A DNA stretch of 64,000 nt, taken from Dendrocalamus latiflorus (Eukaryota; Streptophyta; Magnoliopsida; Poales; Poaceae). The translations under genes and the position numbers were made by a program. Position 1 is the first letter of the stretch. The number at the start of each line of letters is the position of its first letter. A model generated the notes under the pieces. That model was not told the DNA's origin. It did no database searches and was given only the letters and a program-made list of their open reading frames with translations. The stretch covers positions 33,966,403 through 34,030,402 of the forward strand of contig CM029660.1 of the NCBI GenBank assembly GCA_017311315.1, given 5' to 3'. Below are positions 33,904 to 45,730 of the stretch, piece by piece.

Positions 33904-35280
33904 TGTAACATCCCAGCCCATCCTCTGAGCCTGGAATGCTACCACCACATCATGAAATTTCCATTTACAACCATTGCTAATAGATTTAAGCAACCACTAT
34001 TTTATTTACACCTCAGCAATATGATAAACCACATTCCATTTTAACACTAACTACTCTAGCATGCCATTAGGGCCTAAATATGTTAACTAAAGGTGGCATG
34101 TGAGTTACAATTGCACGTGGAATAATGTGCTACCCCAACCATGCATGTCATCTTCAATGCTCTCTTAAAGAAAGCACAAGTAAACATAGGTGAGTTCGAA
34201 GGCTCAACAAGCACATATTAGAAACGGTCAACATTACTACACACATGAGCCGTAACCTAGCCATGTCATTTTCCACATGTTTCAACAAAAACATAATCAT
34301 AAACCTAAACATGCCATTCTCCACACGTTCAACATAATCATAATCATAAACCTAAACATGTCATTCTCCACATGTTCAACATGGTCATATCATAAACCTA
34401 AACATGTTGTTCTCCACATGTTCAACATAGTCATATCATCATTTTCATGTCTCACCATCATCTTTCCATTAGTGCAATGCATAACTACTCTATATGCTCA
34501 TTTGCTCATTACATTACATTACATATACCGGTATAGCCTGAGTGAACACCCGTTGATGTTCTCCCTATCATGGGCCTGTTCTCATCAGCATGGGAATCTC
34601 TCCACTCCCGTGGAGGCCTACCGAGGTAGGTCTTACATATCCACCCACGGTGGATATTTTTCTCATCACATGAGTCACATGATGCAAATGCATAAGTCCA
34701 TTGTCATTGTCATTTTTCATCAGTATCATCATTGGCAGGGTAGCATCAATGCTCACCACGTTCCATCATCATTGTCGTCGTCATTTATGTAGCATCACAA
34801 AGGTAAATATCACATATTTTATAATAGTTACGATCTATCGCTCTACCAAGCACTTGTTTGTTTATCCTCGGGGACGATGCGTGAACAGCTCTGAACTAGG
34901 ACCTCTACCTTTACAAGCAGTAACCCGACTTAATACACTATAGCAATACATGCGCTTTTCTGAACGACATCGATTCTACGCGCATAACTCGACACTAGCG
35001 TAAAACGCTCAGGGTTAAGGATTCGACACACACATCACAAAACCCCCTTCTTTTTTCTTTTTTCACTTTTCTTCTTTTCTCCTCTTTTCTTTTTTTCTTC
35101 TTTTCTTTCCCCTTTCCTTTTTCTTAATTCCTTTCTTTTTTTTCACTCAGCCAAAGCTGTCCCATCCACTCGGTTCTAACCCCAACCTTATCCTCTCCTC
35201 CCTCTTCACTCAGGTGAAATCATCGCCTTAGGGCCATGGGCATGCCTGCCTGGCCCACTGTTGCCCCCTCCGCCCTCAAT
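33904..35280 (-). repeat. 5' LTR (right), truncated
   Basis: It aligns to the left LTR from TGTAACAT through the pyrimidine tract and GGGCCATGGGCATGCC, then stops about halfway. From 35281 the sequence matches copy B at 46831. The missing half of the LTR and the missing 1.1 kb of flank point to one deletion. Confidence 0.75.
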
Positions 35281-35410
35281 ATCATGTCCGGGAGATTCAT
35301 GGGCCGGTTCACACCCAGGACAACCCTTCTCTTTTTCTTGTATGATTTGAAAAGAAATTATAAGCAGCCCACTTGACCCATATTGTTGTCAGTTGGGCTG
35401 GGCCTTGAAT

Positions 35411-37583
35411 TGTTTCCTAACCATACTCACATCCTATTGAATTCGAATGTCGCATAGATTGAATCCGTATCTGAAGGACCATGTGAGAAGGTTCCAGATA
35501 ATGTTGTGATGAATCATTGCAAGTTTCATTAAGTGATCAAGTGATTTTGCAAAGATCGCACTTTGTCTGATTTGGTTTTGGGCAGAAATTGAGAATTTTG
35601 GGATTTGAGTCATGGTTTGAGTTTTGGTAACTTGGGTCTTTGTATTAAGGTTACATGATGCATGTTTTGGCTAACGTGGGTCAAGTTGTGATGAACTTCT
35701 GCCTAGAAATGATTTCCTTGTCTTTGGATGTGCAATGTCACTTGGAGTTAACTATGGTCAACGACAAGGATCGGGGTTAGACTCAAGGAGGAGCTGAGGC
35801 TCAGAATGATCAAGGATGTCGGATGCGATGGCGAGCTCAAGCATGGCATGAGAAAGGCGAGAATGTTGAAGGTGAGTTCGAACTGTGGGTTTGCACCATG
35901 TGGTTTGATCGGTCCAAGTGAGGCATGGTCCGGTGGAACGAAAGCAGGAGAGACTTGCCAACACATGGCAAGCCAATAGTGAATCTACATGTGGCAAGCA
36001 TGTCGATTACTTGTATTGGAAGGAGATGACCTGATCAAAAAAGGATAATTTGGTAGTTTGGTCAAAATACTAAAATCTGCATTGGATCAAAACCATGGCG
36101 CATAAGTGGCGCTTGAAAAGCGATTTAGGTCAAGGAGAAACTGGTTTGATCAAGATGGATCAAGGTAAAGGACTTAGTGGATTTGGGCTTATGCACTTTG
36201 AAAAGTATGCATAAGTGAACATGTTTCTCGGGGGAAGAAACGCGGAGAGAGCAAGACAACACACGTCGACTTCCCTCTATGCTTTATATTCACTCTGATT
36301 TCCCCCAAAATTTCTCCTCACTCACTGCACAGAGATGACAGGGTATATGTCGCCGGAGTGCCAGAAGAGGAAGGAGCTCGACCAGTGGAGGCGAAGCAAG
36401 TGATGCTGGTGGAGAGCGAGAGGAGTAGATTTAGAGTTCGGTGGAGGGCTAAATCTATTCGACCGGAAGGCAGACGGAGGAAGAGCGGGGCATGCAGAGG
36501 AAGATGGGGGGAGGAGGTCGACCGACAAAAGAAGAGCAAAGTCTTCTTGAGAACCACACGGAGGAGGAAGGGGAGAGGACGTCGACCGGTGGAGGCGGAG
36601 CAAGCGACGCCGGTGGAGAGCAGCACAAGCAGATCTGAGGGAGGAACTGAGATGGCGACCGCTGCGACGCAACCGAGAAAAGAAATAGAGGATGGGCCTG
36701 GGGCACACGAATGGAAGGACGGAAGTGACGCGAAGCTAGCTGCGCTGTGCCACCAGGAAAGTGACACGCCACGAGGAAAGCCACGCGAACGTTCGAGAGA
36801 ACAAACACGCGCACATACATGCGGTCGAACGGATGGAGACGACACGCGGGTGAACGGATGGCGCCCAGAGCTGAGAGCGAAGCCGCGCGACACCATCCGC
36901 TCAGTAGAAGCGCACACGCGCACACGTCGGCCGGAGCGATCGTACGGCACAGGAAAACACTGACGTGGACACACTCAAGGACCGGGAACTCTGCCAGGTT
37001 TAATATACCGATGATGCATGCACACCACGGCCAAAACCCAAGGGACCGTTGATACGGGGGTCGTCCGATCTTCTCGACGTAGGATTGGATACTCACGTGC
37101 AGCCTCTCGAATCGTAGCGATCCTCCGTTGCCAATGCAAGAACAAACGCTCTTTAATTCGCAAGATCACACGCGCCGGACTTCACGACCACCAAGCAAAA
37201 GCCCTATCGCGCTCCCAATTCCCAGCGGAAAGGTTGAACGATCTCAAATTGCAAAAACTCACAATTCTTCTATTGAAATTTGATTGGTGTCAAACTATCA
37301 AAAACATACACAATCTCATCTTTTCCACTCATTATCTAGTCATGTGTACTGTTCTGATGGAAAAATCCCCTCGCGTGTCATCTTCTCATGGATATCTCGT
37401 CCCGTAATGCCTTCATGGTTTCTAGTCGCCTCCCTTTCTTATTTCTCGTCGCGTCTCCTTTTATACGACGGCGGCTGCGGATGGCATTCCATACCATCAT
37501 ATGTGTATACAATGGGCCTTGGGCTGGCTCCTCCTTTTTACTTTGCTTCTCAACTTTTGGCCGTATACACTTGATCAACCTGG
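35411..37583. other. Unassigned spacer between the duplicated segments
   Basis: AT-rich to 36200, then GC-rich. An open frame on the plus strand at 36358-36963 (201 codons, basic, rich in R, E and G) contains an internally repeated GGTGGAGGCGAAGC-type segment. Minus-strand frames are also open there, so I regard it as composition-driven. TATA-like CTTTATATTC lies near 36280. 37000-37400 looks like transposon-derived sequence but could not be assigned. Confidence 0.3.
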
Positions 37584-37594
37584 TACTCCTCCAT

Positions 37595-38055
37595 CACCCT
37601 GGGCGTTCGGTACTACCGAACCGATCGGTTCGGTTCCTCGGTACCCATACAAATTCGGTTCCTGAGAATCTCGGTACCGTTCGGTTCCTGAAAAAACTCG
37701 GTACCGAAGAAATTCGGTATCGGTTCTTTCGGTTCGGTTCCGGTATTTACCGAAAATACCGAACAGGGTACAACAGCATGTAACATCAAGTTCAATAGCC
37801 AATTTTGACAGAAATGTAACATGATTTCATATAGAATAAGTGCCAAATCATACAGAGAAAAAGCCAGTAGTTCGGTATGACATTGTAGTTCGGTATTTCG
37901 GTAAACCGAGGCACCGAACCGAATTTCCTCGGTAAATTCGGTTCCTGAGAACCTGGAACCGAACCTGGAACCGAAATTTTCGGTTTCGGTACTTTCGGTT
38001 CGGTTCTCGATAAATTCGGTTCGGTACTCGGTTTTCGGTTTTTCGTGCCTAGGGT
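37595..38055. mobile_element. GGTTCGGT-rich non-autonomous DNA element (461 bp)
   Basis: A perfect 11-bp direct repeat TACTCCTCCAT lies at 37584-37594 and 38056-38066. Short inverted termini: CACCCTGGGC on the left and, inverted, ACCCTAGGC on the right. Both halves are packed with CGGTTCGGTTCC and its complement GGAACCGAACCG, so the element can fold extensively. Duplication length suggests Mutator-like rather than hAT, but this is not settled. No coding capacity. Confidence 0.75.
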
Positions 38056-38066
38056 TACTCCTCCAT

Positions 38067-38710
38067 AGCTTTGATCCTGGTCTCTCTCTCGGTGCCATCT
38101 TTATTTTCATTTTTACTTTAGACTTGTACAGATCGAGTATAGGTCTGCATATAATTAAATAAAATAGTAGTAGCTCTGTATCTTCAAGTGTAATAATTAG
38201 AGACCTAATAAAATTAGAATTCACTTGGCAATATTTAGTGCGATTCAATAATTTTATCAGTTAAATAATATATTTAACTGAAAAGTGTAAGACATATGTG
38301 TATCCGCATCAACCGTGCCGCCCGCGCGTGCAACATGTGAGGACGTGGGTTGGGGGGGTCTGCACGTGACACCTACCCAGGCCGTGGGCCGTCCGCGGTG
38401 GCCCGCTCGTGCGTTCGGCAGGTTGCGGTACACGGGTGCCCAATTTGGTTGGTTGGTTGGTCGGCGGACCGCGCGGCACAGAGCGCCCTTCGGCTGGCAG
38501 AATCGTCTCTGTTATGTCGTACTGAATCAACCGGTGTGCCCTGCTCGCCTGCCTGCCATCTCAAGGCCACCCTGCTTTAACGAAGTCCGAGCTCGAGCGT
38601 CTCTCGGCAAAACGTGGAGAGGAACTCAATCGAGTATCGTTCCTACCTTAAATTCAAAGCGTGGCAGAACAAAACTTACCCTGTTATATCTAAAAAAAAA
38701 GTTATCAGGA
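38067..38710. other. Spacer upstream of CCD segment B
   Basis: AT-rich to 38300, then GC-rich (38310-38580) with no recognisable gene. It ends in TATATCT plus an A-run close to the start of the duplicated segment, resembling 14594-14608 in copy A. Confidence 0.35.
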
Positions 38711-39502
38711 GCAAGTATTTCCAAAGGTATGGCTTGGCTGCCTTCCGATCCATGTCTCGAATCTGATTGAGATGAGCGAAGAAACCACGCAGAAACGCGT
38801 GTGGTGAAGTTTGGGGGTTTACCCCGGGGAACCTGCGATGCGTCCCCCGTTTCTTGTTTCCAAGAGAGGTTGGCCCGACGTTGAACAGCTTAGCCGGCGC
38901 CACAAACTCTTCGTAATCATCACACCGCTTGTCTTACCGTGACAACATTTGACAACAGGCTCATTGCCAGATGCCATACGATTACCTGTTCCCTTCTCGG
39001 CCGTCGCGCGTTTCACTTTCCAGTGTGCAACTTGCTGCGAACACGTACAAACTTGCCGTATTCCCTATGATTGGTTAGATGGATTCCCTTCTTCTCACTG
39101 GTGTTCCTTTCGAGCACATAACAGGGACAAATCTGCCAGCCAAACTAGCAGCTCGACGCCATCCATGGCTATTGGCTATTCGGTCGCAGTCTGCATGAAT
39201 AAATCAAGTCCTAGTTGCATGGCTGTTGAGCTGGCTCCTGCCTCTTTCCGGTGGTCATTTTCTCTTCATCGTGTACTAACCCCTTTTTTTTCTTTTGGAT
39301 AAAAACGTGTCTTACTTCCCTGTGAAAAATGATGGCAACATTGTCTGTTAGGGTGTGTTCGGTTGCTTATACACAAGTGGTACATGTATGATGTGGTTCA
39401 AGCTGACCAATCAGAACAACTTATTCCTCCCCGTGGACGGAGCACAAGACGGAAGAAGCCATTTTTGTCCGTGCTCTTGCATCTTCCACATACTCTCCAC
39501 TT

Positions 39503-39508
39503 TATAAA
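39503..39508 (+). promoter_or_regulatory. TATA box of CCD copy B
   Basis: CTTTATAAAGC lies 72 bp before the ATG at 39575. The upstream sequence is uninterrupted, unlike in copy A. Confidence 0.7.
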
Positions 39509-39574
39509 GCGACCAGCTCGAACCAGCAGGCACAACATCTCACAAGTCACAACTCACAGGAGAGTGAGGAAGCC

Positions 39575-39930
39575 ATGTTCAGAGCTGGAGGCTGCAGGTT
39601 GAAAGCCAACAGATGCATTCACATCCGCAAGGCCCCAGATCAAGCTTTGCCCTTGTCCCCGCCTAGTGCTATCAAGGTATCATGCACCATGTTGCTTCTG
39701 GCCATAGTTAGCTGTGTAGGCTGTAGCATTCCTGCAAAAGAAGTGACACAGGCAGCTACCACTGATAACCTGATGCTGGCAGTGGCAGACAAATGAACGT
39801 ATTCAATTCAACATTCCTGAATGTTTCAAGCAAACAGTTCTAAATTATAAATATGTAGCGACAAGTTTGTAGCGCTCTTCAGTTGAGCTTTAGCTCCATC
39901 CAACTATAACTTTGATCTTTAAGTTTTGCA

Positions 39931-40027
<97 letters not shown>

Positions 40028-43000
40028 AACAAGGGATTACCTCACGTACAGCTAGTCTAGGTGCAGTTTCCACTAGCTGGATGGAAGAAGCAGCCACTGA
40101 TACAGGAAATGTCAAAAGCTCTGAAATCAGTCTCTTCAAATCTCCTGGACCGATACATAGACTCCACATACAGATTTTCTGAGCAACCCTTTCTAAATGA
40201 GGTAATATAAGTATTATTTGTTTTTTTTATCAAAGCAATATCATAAATATCTTATAAATAGTATTTGCTATTGTTAGTTCAACTCTTCCTCTTTTGTGAT
40301 ACTACTGTAATTTGTGAGCAAGTCAAACATGCTTTTTCTCAATATCAGACCTGCAATATTTATGAGCAAGTCAAACATGCTTTTTCTCAATATCATACCT
40401 GCAATATTTATGAGCAAGTCAAACATGCTTTTTCTCAATATCAGACCTGCAATATTTATAAGAAAGTTCTACCATCTCGTTTATTTTATCCAATTTATCT
40501 GGCACATCAATTAGACCTAAATTTCGCAACTGAGTCTTCTCCAGGGGAATTTTCGACCTGTCAATGAAATTGGTGAGGCAGTTTTGCTCAACGATATTGA
40601 CGGAGAGGTCCCAGAAGATTTTCCCGAGGGTGTCTACATAAGAAATGGTGAGTTCCACTTAGTTCTAGACTCTTATATTCAATATTTAATCTTTGCAGTT
40701 GACAAGTGATGATGGAACAGCACCTTACAAGTATTGATTGTTCAAGTATTTCATGTTCAGCGCAAAGAGAATTTCCATGCCTTACATCGAACTATTTGAA
40801 CAGGTCCAAATCCTCTCCATCCAACACAAACAACTGCGGACTCTATGTTTGGCTCAACATCATACATGTATTATGAAGGACATGGAATGCTGCATGCTGT
40901 CTACTTTAACAAGAGCAGCCTAGGAGAAAGGAGGATATTGTATAAGAACAAGTATGTGGATTCAGACACCTTTAAATTAGAGAGAGAAAAGAGCAAAGTA
41001 GCTTTTGTCCCATCTGCTGATGGCCAACCATACGCAACACTAGTTGCATTTGTTCTCAATATGGTAAGTCTTACCAAATCTTAAGTCAAAATAGTTGAGA
41101 TCAAGATAAACCCAGCACTGCTGCCATAATTAGCATAATTGAAAATCTCATACGTTGTTCCACCTACTAATAAATCAATATACAGCAACAAATTATGGAT
41201 GCTGAAAAGCGAATGATATACACATGGCATACCATGGACAGTGTTGTGGATTGGACATAAATTTTTAGCTTGCCATAGTTACCATGTGAATTCTACTTTC
41301 TACATGAGTTATTCCAGAATATTTCTTGGACAACTATCACCTTTCATGAACAAAGGCTGTTATAGTATGGATTGAGTACACAATAATCTACTACATTGAA
41401 CTTTTAGGTGAGAAAGTACATGATGAAACTCATACTTGTTATCTACCAAGGTCCTAGGCTTAGAACTTGCCAAGAACACATAAGAGAATGTGGTATTCAA
41501 AGATCTGGTTGTAGGAAAGACCAAGAGGGCCTAATGTCTTACTTATTAGCTCTGAAGCCATATTCAAGCCGTATCTAAGGTCTGCTTCAGCCTGCAAAAA
41601 TGGAGAAGTTAAAGTAGAGTAGAAATCCCACAATTATTCAGCAGAATAGATGGTTACTGCTTACTACATGAAACTCGACCAAATTTTGTGTAACTCTTTA
41701 TTTTTAGATGTAATTTCTACACATCTTCTTCTGTGATATTTACGTAACTCTTTTGTGTCACAGTTGAGATTTGGAAAGCCTGTGAAGGACAGTGCAAATA
41801 CTAACATATTTGAACATGCTGGACGAGCTTTTGCTGTCACGGAAAATCATCTGCCGTACGAAATTGACATCAATAATCTTAACACCCTAGGACCTTATAA
41901 CATTAATGGAGCTTGGAATCAACCTTTCACTAGTCATCCAAAGGTATACAATGACAACTTGTTCGCTAATCATCAATTACGAATCCTTTATCAATCCATG
42001 AACTGCCATTTTTCAAGTCCAGAAATTCACACCATGGTTCACAAGTTAATAAGTATGGAAGAATAAAACATTTCAAACATATAGTGTTATTAGAATAGTC
42101 ATTGCCAACTAGAGTTATTCAATATGTTTATCATGTTCTGTTATTAATGAACTATTTCCCTTCTACAACAAGTGTTCACATATGTCAATGACTTGTTTTA
42201 CAGAAGATTCATGGAAGTGGAGAGCTGGTGATAATGGGGACAAATACTGAAAAGCCCCACTATGTGCTTGGAGTAATTTCCTGTAAGTTGTGAAATGTAA
42301 ATCCACCCATCATCCAACAAGCAAAAATACATGAAGATGATACTAACAGTCTTTAGGTGCAAGGCAGTGTGTAAATGAAACACAATAATCATATAGTAAC
42401 ACGCTGATGGTTACATGCATGAGGATATACACATTCCAGATGAGAATGTTTAAAAAATTGTACTGAACATACTAATATCAATCTGCCATATACATGATCA
42501 TGTGAGCTGCTTGCTAATAGCATACATCATCAAATTTAGCATAGAAAATTTATCTTTCTGAGTTTATTACAATAGTAGTTGATTATTTACTGAGTGGTGT
42601 CCTTTCACATGATAAGCTGATGGTGAGAGGCTTCTTCACAAGGTTGATCTCAAATTTGAGGAAGGAAAACTCATTCATGACACTGGAGTAACTAAAAAGT
42701 ATGCTTGCTTTTGTTTATGAGCCATCTTAGATTCTGCTAAACAATATCTTTTTCCTGTACCTACTATTTCATGTATTACAGGTACAATATTATAATGGAC
42801 TATCCTCTCCGATTTGGCATACTAAGGACATGTTTACGAAAGCCGTAAGTCAAGTGCATATACACCATCTTTACTATGGAAAACACTTTTTTTGAGTAAT
42901 ATGCAGATTGATTTGATGATCCAAAATAATGTACTTATGTTTCTCTTCAGATTTATCCAAAATGATATGAACGGCAAATCACGTATTGGAGTAATGCCTC

Positions 43001-45624
43001 GGTTTGGTAATGCTGAGTCCATCATGTGGTTTGATGTGGAGAACCATTGTAGTTACCATTTATTCAATTGTTTTGAGGATGGAAATGAGGTAATTCTCAG
43101 TAAAAGGAAAAATCATCATGACATAGATGTAATTCGTTCATTTGAACAAACTTTGCCTTGTATAACACTACTCATAGTTTAAAACTAGAGGGGGTGGGTG
43201 GACCTGGTGCAATAGTTAAATAATGAGCATGCGCTTGTAAAACTATTGATCCACTGGTTATTCTGGTGATGAGAACATATTCAACACATGAAAATTATTT
43301 TAATAAGGATCTGTAGGCCAATATTAGAATGTTATTGTGGACTACATCTTTTCTATTCAAATGCAGATTTTATTCTCCAATCTCCAGAAAGACTCTTTAT
43401 CTTTTAGTGTAGTTTTGTCTCATAAATCAAACTTATACACTTTTTTATGCCACATGTAGCATGCTAGTATCAGTATTACCTTGATCCTATTTTGTCAATG
43501 TTTTAACTAGAATCACTAATGATTGAAATCAGAACACAGGGATTTAAATTATTGCATGGGACTCAAATATCTTGCACTTCTACTGGGATCACCAATAACG
43601 GAACTAAATATTGAGTTTTCCCAAATTTAAGATGAGCCCAATTTTCACCCAGGAAGATGCAAATATTGTTCACACATCTCATTGTTGAATTCTGATCTTG
43701 ATGTACACAAATAAGATTCCTATCCTATGGAAGTAGCACGTATGTATTTAGTGTACAAAAACAGCATCAGAAAATCAAGCTTAAGAGAAGACAAATTGAC
43801 TTGGCAGGGCTTGTAGCATTGTAGGTAAAATAAACCTTCCATATTTCTTAAAAAAACCTTCCACAAACAATATTAATAATGTACATCAGTAATGGTTCAC
43901 ACATTTTCTTCTTCTTTGACAAAAAACCATGAACAGGTTGTTGTCAGAGGCTGTCGAACACTTGGTTCAATAATCCCTAGCGCACGTCATAGTGTTGAAA
44001 AGTCAAGATTGTATGGAAGAATGTTTCTCCCACCGAATCAGAATTCAAGAAATTTTGATCCTTCAGTAGATGGCATTCTCTTCTCTCGCCCTTATGAATG
44101 GAGGCTAAACTTGAAAAGTGGCGTTACAAACGAAGGTTATCTTACTAGTGAGAAAATTGCAATGGATTTTCCTGTTATCAATGACAATTTTACAGGCGTC
44201 AGAAACAAGTATGGATATGCTCAAGTTGTTGATTCAGTAGAAACTAGTAAAACAGGTAATATACTCAGCTCAAGTGGACAGTATACAGCAAAATCGGCAT
44301 ATAGGGGTTTATTCCAGGGATCAGTGAGGCTTTTTTCTTGGGAGAGGATCTGGAAGACTTGGGCACCGGGCAAATGTCGCTTCTTCATGTGGCTTGTCGC
44401 ACACAATAGATGCTGGACAGCAGATAGGCTAGCAAGGTGGGGTCTTGACCATCCCTCTCGTTGCCTTCTTTGTGACCAAGACGCTGAGACTATAAATCAC
44501 CTTCTGGTACACTGTGTTTTTGCGCGAGATTTTTGGTTTTGGCCTATTGCAGAAGGTTGGCATGCAAAGCATCTCACCCCAGACGGGTGAAATATCCTTT
44601 GAGGCCTGGTGGGACAGAGCTAGCAGGGCTACTGGTGGACTGGCAAGAAAAGGCTTGAACTCTATTGTCTTTTTAGGAGCTTGGGCACTCTGGAATCACA
44701 GAAATCGTTGTGCGTTCGATGGAGCTTCACCAAATCTAAATAGAGTTTTAACTCTTGCTTCTGATGAGTTGAGGTTGTGGGGGGCTGCAGGTGCCAGGGG
44801 TATTTCTTACCTGACTGGCCTGCTGCCTGAGTGATTGTTTTTTGTAGGTCAGGGGTCTTTGTAATATGTTTCTAGGCGTTTAGGCGTGAGTGTGTGCTGT
44901 TGTTTGGGGTTTCTTTTTCCCCTTTTTATTCTTCTTAATATAATGATACGCAGTTCTCCTGCGTGTTCGTGAAAAAAAAAAATACTTATCACGACATTGC
45001 TGAAACAGAATTTCTTTTCAAGTGTTCTTGTTGTCATTTTAATTACACACCTCATGACATGTTATTGTGTGTTCTTGTCGATTTAAGTTACTTGCATCAT
45101 CTTCAAATGTTGTACATATATCATTGGGTGTAATGTTGCAGGCTTATTTAAGTATAAGATGATAGCAAAGCTACGCTTTGACATGCAAGACAAGGTTAGT
45201 AAATATTGCAGAAAAATAAGTTCTTCCCCTTTTTTTAATATGGACTAAAGTATCAGAACAAACCCAGGAAAACAAACAATTGATATCAGTGGAGTACCAT
45301 ACTTTACAAGAGAAACAGTTCTGCTCCGGAGTTCAATTTGTTGCAAAGAAAAACGGAATTGACGAAGATGATGGATGGATAATTACATATGTCCATGATG
45401 AGGAAAGTGACATCTCTCAGGTAATTTGAACCTCATCAAATTGTGTACTTACAAAGCATGTTACATGACTTCATTCTATTTCCACTTATCTCAATCTATC
45501 AAACCTCTTATCTTTGTAGGTTTACTTTATCGATGCAAAGAGATTTTCAGAGGAGCCCGTAGCAAAAATCACTTTACCTCAAAGGGTTCCATATGGTTTC
45601 CATGGAAATTTTTTCTACAAGTGA
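39575..45624 (+). CDS. Carotenoid cleavage dioxygenase-like protein, copy B (intact)
   Basis: Exons: 39575-39676, 40067-40201, 40545-40647, 40804-41063, 41764-41943, 42204-42282, 42617-42698, 42782-42844, 42951-43089, 43937-44255, 45142-45194, 45268-45420, 45520-45624. They join in frame with GT-AG introns to 590 residues ending YGFHGNFFYK. The four Fe(II)-ligand histidines of the seven-bladed CCD fold are visible: FTSHPK, LIHD, YHLFNC, YGFHG. The family oxidatively cleaves carotenoid or apocarotenoid double bonds. The sequence is unlike canonical CCD1, CCD4, CCD7, CCD8 or NCED and may belong to the zaxinone-synthase/CCD10 group, an inference without alignment. Exon 2 is taken from 40067: an acceptor 15 bases upstream would put a TAG in frame. 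The first exon (34 residues) is the least certain; no clear transit peptide. A LINE sits in intron 10. Confidence 0.88.
39933..40025. repeat. (GT)n/(AT)n microsatellite in CCD intron 1, copy B
   Basis: About 29 GT repeats followed by about 16 AT repeats, ending about 40 bp before exon 2. Copy A has only a short degenerate TATG/AT run at about 20690-20715. Confidence 0.95.
40316..40459 (+). repeat. 48-bp minisatellite in CCD intron 2, copy B
   Basis: Three units starting GAGCAAGTCAAACATGCTTT. The shared frame is open because 48 is a multiple of three; it is intronic. Confidence 0.9.
44259..44982 (+). mobile_element. 5'-truncated L1-type LINE at the splice donor of CCD exon 10, copy B
   Basis: Copy A reads exon-CAG then GTATACTTATC. 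In copy B the sequence is exon-CAG, GTA, then the LINE, an A-run (44972-44982) and TACTTATC. ATACT is repeated at both ends (44259-44263, 44982-44986). The insert encodes the ORF2 C-terminal zinc-binding domain (CLLCDQDAETINHLLVHC, then WALWNHRNRCAFDGASPNLN in a second frame, so one frameshift). Its 3' tail GCAGTTCTCCTGCGTGTTCG matches the LINE at 16924-17412, so both belong to one family. Confidence 0.92.
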
Positions 45625-45730
45625 TCGAAAATGATGTGAAGTTTATACTGACACATCAATTAAGTGTACCAAGCATTTACACTCATGGTTGAAGTGGTTA
45701 AAGCACAGAGCACCGTCAAGAATTGTTCTA

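Larger units (their letters stand above)
25883..35280 (-). mobile_element. Decayed Ty3/gypsy retrotransposon with one truncated LTR
   Basis: Left LTR 25883-28637 (TGTAACAT...GTATTACA, about 2.75 kb). Right LTR starts at 33904 and aligns with the left one only to about 35275, where it stops and the CCD flank resumes. PBS at 33885-33902 and gag/pol on the minus strand make the right LTR the 5' LTR. The LTRs are visibly diverged (about one difference per ten bases in the first 180 bp), and pol has stops and frameshifts, so this is much older than the element at 3770. The large LTRs and pol sequence fit a chromovirus such as Tekay/Del; this is an inference. Confidence 0.85.
14609..35410 (+). repeat. 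Segmental duplication, copy A (contains the decayed CCD gene)
   Basis: Similarity to 38711-46970 begins at TATTTCCAAAGGTA and continues through the promoter, all 13 CCD exons and the introns. It ends near 35281-35410, which matches 46831-46970 (GCAGCCCACTTGACCCATAT). Copy A is longer because of insertions: 14777-15065, 15188-15627, 16346-16846, 16924-17412, about 17816-20690, 25520-25764 and 25883-about 35280. Sequence matching 45731-46830 of copy B is missing at the last insertion. Confidence 0.85.

Noticed and set aside
36358..36963. 201-codon plus-strand frame in the spacer between the CCD copies
   Set aside because: Composition-biased, long minus-strand frames overlap it, internal repeat present, no domain. 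It is kept only as a note in the spacer entry.
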